Source of the DNA: CAISIP01 sp038326025
Lineage (GTDB): Bacteria > Pseudomonadota > Gammaproteobacteria > Burkholderiales > Burkholderiaceae_C
Reading direction: 5' to 3'
NCBI GenBank assembly: GCA_038326025.1
Contig: JBBQJP010000015.1
Coordinates: forward strand, 23,727 to 87,726
DNA length: 64,000 bases
Shown: positions 25,550 through 34,317 of the stretch, piece after piece
How positions within the stretch are numbered: the stretch's first letter is position 1
Layout of the letters: each line of letters begins with the position of its first letter
The notes under the pieces: model-generated
What the model was told of the DNA's origin: nothing
Seen by the model: the letters and a program-made list of their open reading frames with translations, nothing else
The model's database searches: none
Translations under genes and position numbers: made by a program

Positions 25550-28213
25550 TCAATCCACCATCTGCTCGAACTTGTCGATCGGCATGGGGCGTCCGAGCAG
25601 GTAACCCTGGCAGATCGTGCATCCGTTGCGCTGCAGGAACTCCCGTTGCGCAATGGTCTCCACCCCTTCTGCGATCACCTCCATGCCGAGTTTGCCAGCC
25701 AGGCCGATGATGGTCTGGATGATGATGCCGTCGTTGGCCTTGACGCCGATGTTGCGCACGAAACTCTGGTCGATCTTGAGCTGGTCCAGTGGCAGCTGCG
25801 TGAGGTAGGACAGGGAAGACTGCCCGGTGCCGAAGTCGTCCATCGAGAAACGCACCCCCAGCGACTTGAGTTTGTCCATCTTGGTCACGGTGTCGCCCAC
25901 GTCGTCGAGCACCAGGCTTTCCGTGAGTTCGAGCTTCAGGCGAGCGGGGTTGGCGCCGGTCTGCTGCAGGGCCTGGGCGACCTGTTGAACAAAATGGGTG
26001 TCGCGGAACTGGCGCGCGCTGACGTTCACCGCCAGCTCCAGCGCCTGCATCCGCGGCTGGTCTTGCCAGGCCTTGAGCTGCAGACAGGCGGTGCGCAGTA
26101 CCCACTGTCCGATCGGCAGGATCAGTCCGGTCTCTTCGGTCAGCGGAATGAAATCCATCGGAGGCACCATGCCGCGCTGCGGATGACTCCAGCGCAGCAG
26201 GACTTCGGCGCCCACCACCGTGCCTTGCTGATTCACCTGCGCTTGAAAGTGCAGTGCGAACTGTTCCTGCTCCAGCGCGGCGCGCAAGTCTTTCTCCAGC
26301 GAGGTGCGCGCCGCGATGGCCGCCTGCATCAGGGGGTCGTAAAAGCGGATGGCGTTTCGACCGGAGGTCTTGGCCTGGTACATCGCGATATCGGCCTGCT
26401 TGAGCAGATCGTCCAGCGAATGGGAATGGCCGTTGAACAATGTGACACCGATACTGGGTGTGCTGATCAGTGAGTGCTGGTCAAGCAGATAGACCTGGTT
26501 CAGAGCGGTCAGTATCTTCTCGCCGATCAACTCGGTCTGGGCTGCGGCATTGGGTGCGGGCATGTCAAGGTCTTCGAGCATCACCACGAATTCGTCGCCA
26601 CCCAGGCGCGCCACCGTGTCGGCCTCGCGTACACATGCGCGCAGCCGATTGGCGACTTGCAGCAGCAACAGGTCTCCGACATCGTGACCCAGGGTGTCGT
26701 TGATGGTCTTGAAGTGGTCGAGATCCATGAACATCAAAGCGCCCAGGCGACCGCTGCGCGCGCTCGCAGCAAGCGCATGCTGCAGTCGATCCATCAGCAG
26801 GCGGCGATTGGGCAACTGGGTCAGCGGATCGTAAAAGGCCAGCTGTTCGATCTCACGCGCGGCAGTTTTGCCGGCGGTGATGTCGCGCGAGATCACGATG
26901 AAACGGGGTGATGCCGTGGTTTCCTGGCCCTTGCGCGCGACCGACAGTTCGAACCAGGTCTCAGTGGAGCCATGCGGCAACGCGAACTGCGTGCCGCTGG
27001 AGGAACCGGTGTCATTGGCCTGCTGCAGTGCCTGCATGATTACCTGCACCGCCGATGGCGGCAAATGGTCGGCGATGCGCCCGTTGGCGAACAGTCCGGG
27101 CGCCACCGCAAGCAGGGTCGGGTGCGGCGCGTGAGAGCTGTAATACTGCCCGTCCAGGTCCAGTTCGAGCAGCGAGTCGGGCATGGCGTCGAGCGTGGCT
27201 TCCAGTTGCGCCTTGCCCTCCAGGATCTGACTGCGCGCCTGACCGATGCGCGCGAGGTAGCGCAAGGACAATGCCGCTACCACCAGAATCATCAGCGCAA
27301 TCGGCGTCGCGACGATGAGGATCAGCGCGCGGTCGTCGCGCCAGTTTTGCAGCGCCGCATCGATCGGCACACTGGCGGCGATCGCAATGTCGCTATACAG
27401 CGTCGGTCGCGTCACGACGATCGCCGCTTGCTGGCTCAGACGTGCCGGTGCATATGCGGTGCGCCTGTCGCGCACCAGTTCCGGCAGCGACGGTTTCAGG
27501 ACAACGCCGGTCTGCGCCTCGGCCGCCGGCACACTCGACAACAATTGGCCGTTGCCGCGCTCGAGTGTGATCTCCAGGCCCGGAATCGTCACACCCTGGG
27601 AAATTACTGATCCGAGCAGCGGCACGCGCACTTCGGCCAGCGCCACGATGCGGCTGCTGTCGGCCAGCTTGATGGTGCGCGCCATATACAACACCGGCTC
27701 GGAACTGGAAAAGCTGATCGCCGGCGAACTGATGATCAACGTGGGCACCCGTTGTCGCAACACTTCGGCCAGAAAGCCCTCCGGCAACTCCAGGGCGGTC
27801 TGTCGACCGGCGCGATCGGATGACGCAACAACGTCTCCCTGCGGTGTCACCAGTGCCAGGTGACTGACAAGCAGGTTCTGGTTATCCGATGCACGCAGCT
27901 GCCGGGTCGCCAGTTCGATGTCCAGCCACTCCAGCACCAGGCTTGAAGCCCGCAGCACCTCGTCCGTGCTGGCCAGCAGGATGTCGATGCTCAGCAGATT
28001 ACGGTTGAGTGCCGATTCGGCGCCGGCGACAAAGCGGTTGGCATCGCGCTGGGCGCCCTCCAGCGCAGCCTGGCGGCCTTGGGTGATAAGCGTGGCGGCC
28101 ACCAGCGCGAGAACCGCCAGGAACATCGTGGCCCCGGCCAGAATCGTCCAACGCACGCGCCGGGACAAGCTCGGCGGTGCAGGTGCCGCGTTGCGCGTCA
28201 TGACGACGGTCAC
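25550..28213 (-). CDS. Cache-PAS-GGDEF-EAL cyclic-di-GMP protein
   Basis: About 887 residues. Two TM helices (about 25-45 and 295-320) flank a periplasmic dCache-like domain. A PAS domain (about 335-440) follows, then GGDEF (about 450-610, R-L-G-G-D-E-F) and EAL (about 630-880, A-E-V-L-L-R-W, L-E-L-T-E-S, M-D-D-F-G-T-G, A-E-G-V-E). All key residues for synthesis and hydrolysis of c-di-GMP appear present. The GTG start at 28213 overlaps the stop of the preceding gene (GTGA), implying translational coupling; ATG 28201 is an alternative. Confidence 0.93.
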   Translation of the reverse strand: MTVVMTRNAAPAPPSLSRRVRWTILAGATMFLAVLALVAATLITQGRQAALEGAQRDANRFVAGAESALNRNLLSIDILLASTDEVLRASSLVLEWLDIELATRQLRASDNQNLLVSHLALVTPQGDVVASSDRAGRQTALELPEGFLAEVLRQRVPTLIISSPAISFSSSEPVLYMARTIKLADSSRIVALAEVRVPLLGSVISQGVTIPGLEITLERGNGQLLSSVPAAEAQTGVVLKPSLPELVRDRRTAYAPARLSQQAAIVVTRPTLYSDIAIAASVPIDAALQNWRDDRALILIVATPIALMILVVAALSLRYLARIGQARSQILEGKAQLEATLDAMPDSLLELDLDGQYYSSHAPHPTLLAVAPGLFANGRIADHLPPSAVQVIMQALQQANDTGSSSGTQFALPHGSTETWFELSVARKGQETTASPRFIVISRDITAGKTAAREIEQLAFYDPLTQLPNRRLLMDRLQHALAASARSGRLGALMFMDLDHFKTINDTLGHDVGDLLLLQVANRLRACVREADTVARLGGDEFVVMLEDLDMPAPNAAAQTELIGEKILTALNQVYLLDQHSLISTPSIGVTLFNGHSHSLDDLLKQADIAMYQAKTSGRNAIRFYDPLMQAAIAARTSLEKDLRAALEQEQFALHFQAQVNQQGTVVGAEVLLRWSHPQRGMVPPMDFIPLTEETGLILPIGQWVLRTACLQLKAWQDQPRMQALELAVNVSARQFRDTHFVQQVAQALQQTGANPARLKLELTESLVLDDVGDTVTKMDKLKSLGVRFSMDDFGTGQSSLSYLTQLPLDQLKIDQSFVRNIGVKANDGIIIQTIIGLAGKLGMEVIAEGVETIAQREFLQRNGCTICQGYLLGRPMPIDKFEQMVD

Positions 28214-29322
28214 GGCGTAGCTCGCGCGGTGATGTCGTGCAAGGGTCCGATGGTCCGATTCCAGGTGTCAGCACAACCAGGGCCGCAGCGGCGCAACCAG
28301 TTGGGCAGGATGCGTGTGCGCAGCATCTCCTGGCGCAAGGCATTGTCTTGAGGCGTCATCGGCACCGCGACCATCTTGCCCTTGCGCCCGCCGACGCAGC
28401 TCGGGGCGCCGGTATTGCAGGCCAGCCCGTCAGCGGTTTCTTTCTCACTCGCCTGCCAGATCTTTGCCTCGAGTTTGGGCAGTTCGCTGCGCAGCAGTAC
28501 ACGCAATTCAGGCTCCAGCGCATTCCAGGAGTCGATGTTGGCGGCAAAGATCGATAGGCCCCATGTGATCGGCATAGCATAGATATGGGTTGTGACCTCA
28601 TGCAGGCCTAGTGTGTTGCCGGTCATGGTGCCGGTGACGGCACAACTCACAGTGCCTTTGCGCAACTGAGCCAGTACGTCGCTCATCGACGTCACGACCG
28701 GAACTGCGCCGAAGGACTGGACGAAATCTGCCACCGTAGAGCCCGATACCCGCACACGTTGACCCGACAGGTCATCTAGCCGGTTGATCGGGCGATTGCA
28801 GAACACCATTTGCGCTGGATAGACGTAAACCGCCAGCAACTCGATGCCGTAGCGCTGGCGCAGCGTGGACTCCAGGAACGGCCGAAACGCGGCGACCGTC
28901 TTCCTCAGGGTTGCCATATCCTGGTTCAGGCCCGCCAGGTCGGCCGCGCTGAATGCGGCATCCTGCGCGGCAACGCGGCTGATCTGTGCAGTCCCAAAGG
29001 GAATCACACCCATCTGCATCAGCCGCAACATGTCCTGTGCCGGAACGCCGGCGCGGTCAAACGGAACAATTTCCGCGGTGAATCGTCCTTGGCTGAGTTC
29101 GCTCAGCTGGTGGGCCCAGAACGGCTCCTCATGCTGCACATACTGGTTGATGCCGGCGAGTCCGCCCACGATACGCAGCTTCTGGGTCGGCGGTGTTTGA
29201 GCGCTCGCACTGGCGAGGGCGCAACCCAGCAGCAGAGCCGTCAGGTGTGTGAAACACCCGGCGACAAATCGGCGCCAATGTGACGTGCGTTGATGGTCAA
29301 GGATCGGTTCAGTTGTCGGCAT
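28210..29322 (-). CDS. TRAP-type (DctP-like) solute-binding protein, orphan
   Basis: 370 residues. Long signal sequence cleaved near A-S-A-S-A-Q (about 42). The DctP fold shows in G-Q-R-V-R-V-S-G (ligand-contacting Arg region), F-V-Q-S-F-G-A-V-P-V, L-R-K-G-T-V-S-C-A-V-T-G and W-N-A-L-E-P-E-L-R. Two C-terminal cysteine pairs may form disulfides. No TRAP membrane subunits (DctQ/DctM) are nearby. Its stop overlaps the start of the Cache-PAS-GGDEF-EAL gene, so it more likely serves as a periplasmic ligand sensor for that receptor than for transport (inference). Confidence 0.85.
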   Translation of the reverse strand: MPTTEPILDHQRTSHWRRFVAGCFTHLTALLLGCALASASAQTPPTQKLRIVGGLAGINQYVQHEEPFWAHQLSELSQGRFTAEIVPFDRAGVPAQDMLRLMQMGVIPFGTAQISRVAAQDAAFSAADLAGLNQDMATLRKTVAAFRPFLESTLRQRYGIELLAVYVYPAQMVFCNRPINRLDDLSGQRVRVSGSTVADFVQSFGAVPVVTSMSDVLAQLRKGTVSCAVTGTMTGNTLGLHEVTTHIYAMPITWGLSIFAANIDSWNALEPELRVLLRSELPKLEAKIWQASEKETADGLACNTGAPSCVGGRKGKMVAVPMTPQDNALRQEMLRTRILPNWLRRCGPGCADTWNRTIGPLHDITARATP

Positions 29323-29457
29323 TCAAGTCGGATTCATGGCGGGTTCGGCAGCAAGTGCTCTTCGCCGAGATGCGGACAAAATGTCCAGGCAGCGACAGTA
29401 CCATGGGATGCGGCTTCAGGCACTCCGAACAATCCCAGGACAAACGGGCGCGAGGGC

Positions 29458-31788
29458 CTACTGCAGAAAGCCCATGGCCCGGTTTTCCCGCACCTCGGGT
29501 TTGAGACGATGTTCTGCCTCGAGCTGCGCGAGAAACTCCATCGGGTCCAGCGTGGTGTCGAGTATCACGGCCTGCCGGTTGACCGACGCAAAGTCTCCCG
29601 GGCACAACTGATCGAGCAGGGCCAGGCGCTCCTGCATGGCACTGCCCAGGCGTGCCGCGTCGCCAGCCAGCACCTCGGTGATGAACATCTGCTGGCGTTG
29701 CTCACGCGCCAGCGGCTTGAACCGGATCTTGAACGTGAAGCGGCGCAAAGCCGCCTGATCCAGCCGCTCGAACAGGTTGGTGGTGCAAATGAATATGCCG
29801 GCAAAACGCTCCATGCCCTGCAGCATTTCATTGACTTCGCTGATTTCGTAGTTACGCTGTGCACCGCGCCGGTCCTGCAGGAAACTGTCGGCCTCGTCCA
29901 GCAGCAGCACGGCCTTTTCTGCCAGCGCGTCGCGAAACATGGCCGCCATCAGTTGTTCGGTTTCACCCACATATTTGCTCATCAGATCGCTGGCCTGGCG
30001 CACCATCAGCGGCTGCTCGAGTGTTTGCGCGATGTGCCGCGCCAACGCCGTCTTGCCACTGCCCGACGGGCCATGAAAGCACAAGCTGCCATGGCCACGC
30101 GCACGCAAGGCCTGCACGACGCGCGGCAACTCGAAACGGCACTCCACGTTGAGGTTGCCCAGGTCGTATTGGGTCACCATCTGCTGTGCCAGGTCGGGTT
30201 CGGAATTTCTGCCCAGAGCCTGGTCGGCATTGCGTAGCTGGCGTTCGATCAGCTTCTCGCTGGCGTCGGGCTCGGTCAACGTCGCGCATTCTGCGCGGGC
30301 CAGGCTTGCGAAGCGCACGGCCGTGCGGATCTGCGCCGGCGTGAGGCCTTTGCGCAGTGCCAATCGCGCGACAAATTCGTCGGATACGGTGATGCCTTCG
30401 AGCGTCTTGCGCACCACACCTTCGCGCGCACCTGGCGGCGGAGATTTGAGTTCCAGGTGATAGGCAAAGCGGCGCCGGAACGCCGGGTCGATCTGCTCGA
30501 TGCGGTTCGTGACCCAGATCGTCGGCACGTTGTTGGACTCCAGGATCTGGTTGACCCAGGCCTTGCCGCTGACGCTGCCATTGCTCGGCGTCGCCACCTG
30601 CTCGGCCCGCGCGAGCAATTGCGCAGCCTCACTGGAGATCGGCGGGAACACATCTTCTACCTCATCGAACAGCAAGGCCGCGTTCTCGCTTCCCTTGAGG
30701 AAAACCTGGGCAATCTGCAGCGACCGGTAACGGTCGCGGCCGCTGAGCGAGTTGCCGTCGCGGTCGGCGTATTCGACTTCGAACAGCTCCAGCCCGGCCG
30801 CCTGTGCCACCACCTTGGCCAGTTCGGTTTTGCCGGTGCCCGGGGGGCCGTACAACAGAATGTTGACGCCACACTCCTTGCGCGCCACCGCGTTGCCAAG
30901 CAGGCTGCGCAGCACATCGGTGTCGTCCTGCACGAAGGCGAAGTCCTTGACGCTCAGATCGCTCTTGCTGGCCGGCCGTGTGAACACCGCCATCAACTCG
31001 GCGCGGTCGCGGTATTCGCGCATCAACACCGGTGGCAGCTTTTCGCTGACCTTCATCAGATCCGCCAGGTCGGTAATGTTGTGTTCGGAGATCAGGTTCT
31101 CGACCAGCCCGATGCGTTCAAGTCGCGAGCCGGCACGCAGCGCCTCGCCCACCTCGCTGGCGTTGACCTGGGCCAGTTCCGCGATGGCGGCATAGGCCTC
31201 GGGCGCGTTGCTGACCTTGAACTCGACCAGGATGCTGCGCAGGTCACGCTGATAACGTGCCAGTGTGCCGTATAACAGCAAGGCGCGTTCGGCCTTGTTC
31301 AGCTGCAGCAGTCCCGCCAGTGCGTCGATGTTTTTCTCGACCAGCGTCGAGTGCTTTTTCAGGCTTTGGGTGAGCCACTCACCGGTTACTGCCAACAGGG
31401 AGATCAGGTCCTTGGGCTGGTCCTTGGCATATTCGTCGAGATAGAAGAACAAGGTGCCTTCTTCATAAGGGCCGCGCCAGACGCCGTGACGTTCCAGGAA
31501 CGGGGCGTCGCGCAGGTTTTCGTGACCGCGCCAGTTCTCGTTGCCGACACAGCGGCGCACCAGAAATGCCCGCACCCGAGCCAGGATCGGCGCCGGCCAG
31601 ACCAGGTGGCGTCCGGCCAGTCCCACCACGCTGTTGAGGTCACGTCTGACGTTGAAGTTGGAGCCGCGCCGCGCCGCCAGAGTCAATACAAAATGCGAAC
31701 ACATCAGGTCCAGCACCGGGGCGTCCTTGAGCCCTGGCGATGCCAGTACCGGCTTTCCGGCGAGTTCGCCCCACAACCGCTTCACCAT
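29458..31788 (-). CDS. Tandem AAA ATPase of unknown function
   Basis: 776 residues from ATG 31788, 5 nt after GGAGG (a TTG at 31803 is in frame but overlaps that site). The N-terminal ~270 residues are helical and unassigned. Two AAA modules follow: G-P-P-G-T-G-K-T (about 314-321) with L-L-F-D-E-V-E-D, and G-P-S-G-S-G-K-T with L-L-L-D-E-A-D-S-F in the C-terminal half; R-R-F sensor/arginine-finger segments are present in both. It is like the lone SpoVK/CDC48-type ATPases of proteobacteria. Possibly a remodelling ATPase for an unknown client. It ends 135 bp before the binding-protein gene. Confidence 0.85.
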   Translation of the reverse strand: MVKRLWGELAGKPVLASPGLKDAPVLDLMCSHFVLTLAARRGSNFNVRRDLNSVVGLAGRHLVWPAPILARVRAFLVRRCVGNENWRGHENLRDAPFLERHGVWRGPYEEGTLFFYLDEYAKDQPKDLISLLAVTGEWLTQSLKKHSTLVEKNIDALAGLLQLNKAERALLLYGTLARYQRDLRSILVEFKVSNAPEAYAAIAELAQVNASEVGEALRAGSRLERIGLVENLISEHNITDLADLMKVSEKLPPVLMREYRDRAELMAVFTRPASKSDLSVKDFAFVQDDTDVLRSLLGNAVARKECGVNILLYGPPGTGKTELAKVVAQAAGLELFEVEYADRDGNSLSGRDRYRSLQIAQVFLKGSENAALLFDEVEDVFPPISSEAAQLLARAEQVATPSNGSVSGKAWVNQILESNNVPTIWVTNRIEQIDPAFRRRFAYHLELKSPPPGAREGVVRKTLEGITVSDEFVARLALRKGLTPAQIRTAVRFASLARAECATLTEPDASEKLIERQLRNADQALGRNSEPDLAQQMVTQYDLGNLNVECRFELPRVVQALRARGHGSLCFHGPSGSGKTALARHIAQTLEQPLMVRQASDLMSKYVGETEQLMAAMFRDALAEKAVLLLDEADSFLQDRRGAQRNYEISEVNEMLQGMERFAGIFICTTNLFERLDQAALRRFTFKIRFKPLAREQRQQMFITEVLAGDAARLGSAMQERLALLDQLCPGDFASVNRQAVILDTTLDPMEFLAQLEAEHRLKPEVRENRAMGFLQ

Positions 31789-31929
31789 CAACGCCTCCAA
31801 CACAGACGTGTTTGGCGACCACCATAACGCAGGTCGCCGCCGGATGGAATAACCGAGACAAAAATAGGACTTGATGACAGGCCGGAGGGGGCGCTTTTGA
31901 GGACTGGCGAATCCGCTAAGCTCGGCGCC

Positions 31930-32334
31930 ATGGATACCGCATCATTGCAATCGGCTTTGGCCCTGTACTTTGCGCCCTGGGTCCAGTCTCTCGGACTGCA
32001 GGTTCGCTCGGCTGACACACAGGGCGTATGCGTCGTTCTGCCGCAGCAGGCGCAGTTGGCGCGGGTCGGAGGCATGGTCTGCGGCCAGGCCATGATGGCC
32101 GCCGCCGACACCTGCATGGTGCTGGCGCTGATGCAGCATTGGGGTGAGTTCCGGCCCTGTACCACGGTGCAGTTGAACACCAGTTTTCTCAAGCCGCTCG
32201 CGGGGCAGGACGGTCTGATTTTTGCGCGTGTCATTCGGGCCGGTAAGACGCTGGCGTTCGGTGAGATCGACATACAGGGCTCGAACGATTTGCGCAGCGT
32301 GTGCCGCGCCAGCACCACTTACGCATTGTTGTAG
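31930..32334 (+). CDS. PaaI-like hotdog thioesterase
   Basis: 134 residues from ATG 31930. Hotdog-fold pattern: G-G-M-V-C-G-Q-A-M-M-A-A-A-D-T (helix with the catalytic-acid position), T-V-Q-L-N-T-S-F-L-K-P, and G-K-T-L-A-F-G-E. Such proteins hydrolyse acyl-CoA thioesters, often aromatic or medium-chain. It is followed immediately by an unrelated membrane-anchored protein gene; the two may be co-transcribed. Confidence 0.82.
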   Translation: MDTASLQSALALYFAPWVQSLGLQVRSADTQGVCVVLPQQAQLARVGGMVCGQAMMAAADTCMVLALMQHWGEFRPCTTVQLNTSFLKPLAGQDGLIFARVIRAGKTLAFGEIDIQGSNDLRSVCRASTTYALL

Positions 32335-32357
32335 CGCTGCGACAGCAACCCGTGCCC

Positions 32358-33623
32358 ATGCGCCTGTTCTTACGACTTCTTCTGCTGCTGATATTTGCCC
32401 TGCCGCTGCTGGCAGCGGGGCTGGTCTATCTGGCGATTGACGATACCGCGGTGGTGCAGCGCCAGGCCACGCTGACGCCTGCCCATGTCGAGCGGGCCCG
32501 CCGGTTGTTGGCTCTGCATGATCCGCGCACGATGCGCGCTGGGGTGTTGCGCTCGATGGTGGTGTCCGAGGCAGACCTGGACCTGGCCGCCAACTACCTG
32601 GTTAACCGATATGCCAGGGGCAGCAGCCGCGTCGCTTTGCTTGACGGCGTTATCAGCGTACGAGCCAGCCTGAACCTGCCGGTCAATCCGGTCGGGCGAT
32701 TCATCAACCTTGAGGTCGCGCTACGCGAATCAGACCGGTTGCCGCGCATTGACGCCCTGCGCCTGGGTCGCGTGCCGATACCGGGGTTTGTCGGCAACTG
32801 GTTACTGGAACGCGGCCTGGACCGTCTGCAGCAAAGGGAACAACTGACGGCGGCGGCCGATGTCATCCGGCAGGTGCGATCACGCGACGGCTTCCTGATC
32901 GTCGATTTCGAATGGAACGAAGCCACGCCGGATCGGTTGCAGGCGGCGCTGGTCGGCCAGCAGGAGCAGGCGCGCTGGCGGGTCTATCAGGAGCGACTGG
33001 TAGCGCTGGCGGCGATACCCGCCATGGGGCGCGTGGTGTCGCTGGACCGGCTGCTGGGTCCGTTGCTGCAGCTGGCACTGGAGCGTGGCGGCGCTGGCGG
33101 TGCAGATGCGGCGCAGGAGAGCCGATCGGCGCTGATCGTGCTGGCGTTTTATGTCAACGGCAAGGGCTTGTCAGCCCTGGTGCCACAGGCGCGCTACTGG
33201 CCCACGGCGAAGCGCCATGTCGTGACCTTGGCCGGCCGCACCGATCTGACGCAGCATTTCACCATCTCGGCGGCCCTTGCAGTCACGGCCGGCAGCCCTT
33301 TGGCGGACGTGGTGGGCCTATACAAGGAACTGGACGACGCCCGTGGCGGCAGCGGCTTCTCGTTCATCGATCTGGCAGCGGACCGGGCTGGCACCCGTAT
33401 GGGCAAACTGGCCGTGTCCGACGCGGGTGGGCCATCGCGCCTGCGCAAGGCGTTGGCCGCTGGTCTGCAGGAAAGCGACTTGATACCCGAGGTGCGGGAT
33501 CTGCCCGAATTCATGCGGCAGGACGAATTCGTGCGCCGCTTCGGGGGTGTCGGGCAGCCGCAGTATCAGGCCATGGTGCAGCGAATCGAACAACGCCTTG
33601 CCGCATTGCCGCTGTACCGCTGA
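32358..33623 (+). CDS. Conserved hypothetical protein, membrane-anchored
   Basis: 421 residues from ATG 32358 (GTG 32352 also possible). One N-terminal TM helix (M-R-L-F-L-R-L-L-L-L-L-I-F-A-L-P-L-L), the rest hydrophilic and presumably periplasmic. Visible pieces: A-N-Y-L-V-N-R-Y, I-N-L-E-V-A-L-R-E, Y-V-N-G-K-G-L-S-A-L-V-P-Q-A, R-T-D-L-T-Q-H-F-T-I-S-A-A and G-G-S-G-F-S-F-I-D-L-A-A-D-R-A-G. I recognise it only as a recurrent proteobacterial protein of unknown function; no catalytic motif is clear. Confidence 0.72.
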   Translation: MRLFLRLLLLLIFALPLLAAGLVYLAIDDTAVVQRQATLTPAHVERARRLLALHDPRTMRAGVLRSMVVSEADLDLAANYLVNRYARGSSRVALLDGVISVRASLNLPVNPVGRFINLEVALRESDRLPRIDALRLGRVPIPGFVGNWLLERGLDRLQQREQLTAAADVIRQVRSRDGFLIVDFEWNEATPDRLQAALVGQQEQARWRVYQERLVALAAIPAMGRVVSLDRLLGPLLQLALERGGAGGADAAQESRSALIVLAFYVNGKGLSALVPQARYWPTAKRHVVTLAGRTDLTQHFTISAALAVTAGSPLADVVGLYKELDDARGGSGFSFIDLAADRAGTRMGKLAVSDAGGPSRLRKALAAGLQESDLIPEVRDLPEFMRQDEFVRRFGGVGQPQYQAMVQRIEQRLAALPLYR

Positions 33624-33710
33624 GTTTGGGCCGGCACGCATGATGGCCGGGTTTGGCGAGGATGGGGATAAAATCGCCGGTCTGCCCCTGAATTGACTGT
33701 AAGGAACTCC

Positions 33711-33851
33711 ATGTCCGCTCCCCCCACCAGCCACGAGACCGCGTCGGACGATCCGGTCGAGAAGATCGTTCCGCTGATGCCCATCGTGCTGCCGGTTGCC
33801 GGTGGCGTGCTGATTTTCCTGCTGGCCTTCATCGCCATTTACATGGCCTGA
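33711..33851 (+). CDS. 46-residue single-pass membrane protein
   Basis: ATG 33711 to TGA 33849-33851, with AAGGAA 8 nt upstream of the ATG. An acidic, Ser/Pro-rich N-terminus (M-S-A-P-P-T-S-H-E-T-A-S-D-D-P-V-E-K) is followed by one hydrophobic helix from about residue 21 (L-M-P-I-V-L-P-V-A-G-G-V-L-I-F-L) to the last residue. The charge layout suggests a C-tail anchor. The function is unknown; such proteins are often subunits or regulators of membrane complexes. It is 88 bp after the hypothetical gene and about 470 bp before pckG. Confidence 0.6.
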   Translation: MSAPPTSHETASDDPVEKIVPLMPIVLPVAGGVLIFLLAFIAIYMA

Positions 33852-33951
33852 CCCTTTCGCGGTCTGCGCCGGCGACACCTTCTCGCAGGTGTGCTGTCCG
33901 CAGTCGGGATGGGCGCCAGATCCCGATTCCAGTTTCCCTGTGCTTTCCTGT

Positions 33952-34004
33952 CATCAGCCCGCATACGGGCTGATGCCGTTTGTGCCGTGTCCTGCGCACA
34001 GGAC
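33952..34004. repeat. Two adjacent perfect inverted repeats
   Basis: CATCAGCCCG-CATA-CGGGCTGATG (33952-33975) and GTCCTG-CGCA-CAGGAC (33989-34004). Both have tetraloops and no T-run, so they are not standard terminators. They may end transcription of the small membrane protein gene in a factor-dependent way, or be operators. Confidence 0.55.
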
Positions 34005-34244
34005 GCTTGGCGCTGCCCATGTTCGATATCGTTGCCAGGCCCGCACCCGACTGTCATTGCGCGCATAAACCCATACGCGCTTTGCATAACTTTTCGCCAT
34101 CTCGGGCGGGTTCTTGCAAGGTGGGTTCATAGAATCTTCATGGTGGCAGTCGCCGATCCGGGCATTGCCCACACTGCTCAGTGGCGACGAACCGTCGCCG
34201 TGTCGGCCTTTGCATGCCAGTCGCTCTCTGTGGAAGCCGATTTC

Positions 34245-34288
34245 TCGAAACAGATACCCGCCTTTTGCGGCTTCGCTGTCTGTTTCGA
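34245..34288 (+). promoter_or_regulatory. Nested stem-loop in the pckG leader
   Basis: TCGAAACAGA (34245-34254) pairs perfectly with TCTGTTTCGA (34279-34288); the 24-nt loop itself contains CCGC-CTTTT-GCGG. The structure ends about 30 nt before the pckG ATG and just before its AGGAG, so it could affect translation or mRNA stability. Confidence 0.5.
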
Positions 34289-34317
34289 AAAACAGGTTTC
34301 AACTTCAGGAGTTTTTC

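Larger units (their letters stand above)
33852..34317 (+). other. 466-bp region upstream of pckG: no gene, several hairpins
   Basis: No credible coding frame. It holds two adjacent perfect hairpins (33952-34004), smaller CACTG/CAGTG and GCGACG/CGTCGC stems (about 34172-34200), and a nested stem just before the pckG ribosome site. No convincing -35/-10 pair was found, though TAGAAT at about 34129-34134 is a possible -10. Confidence 0.5.
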
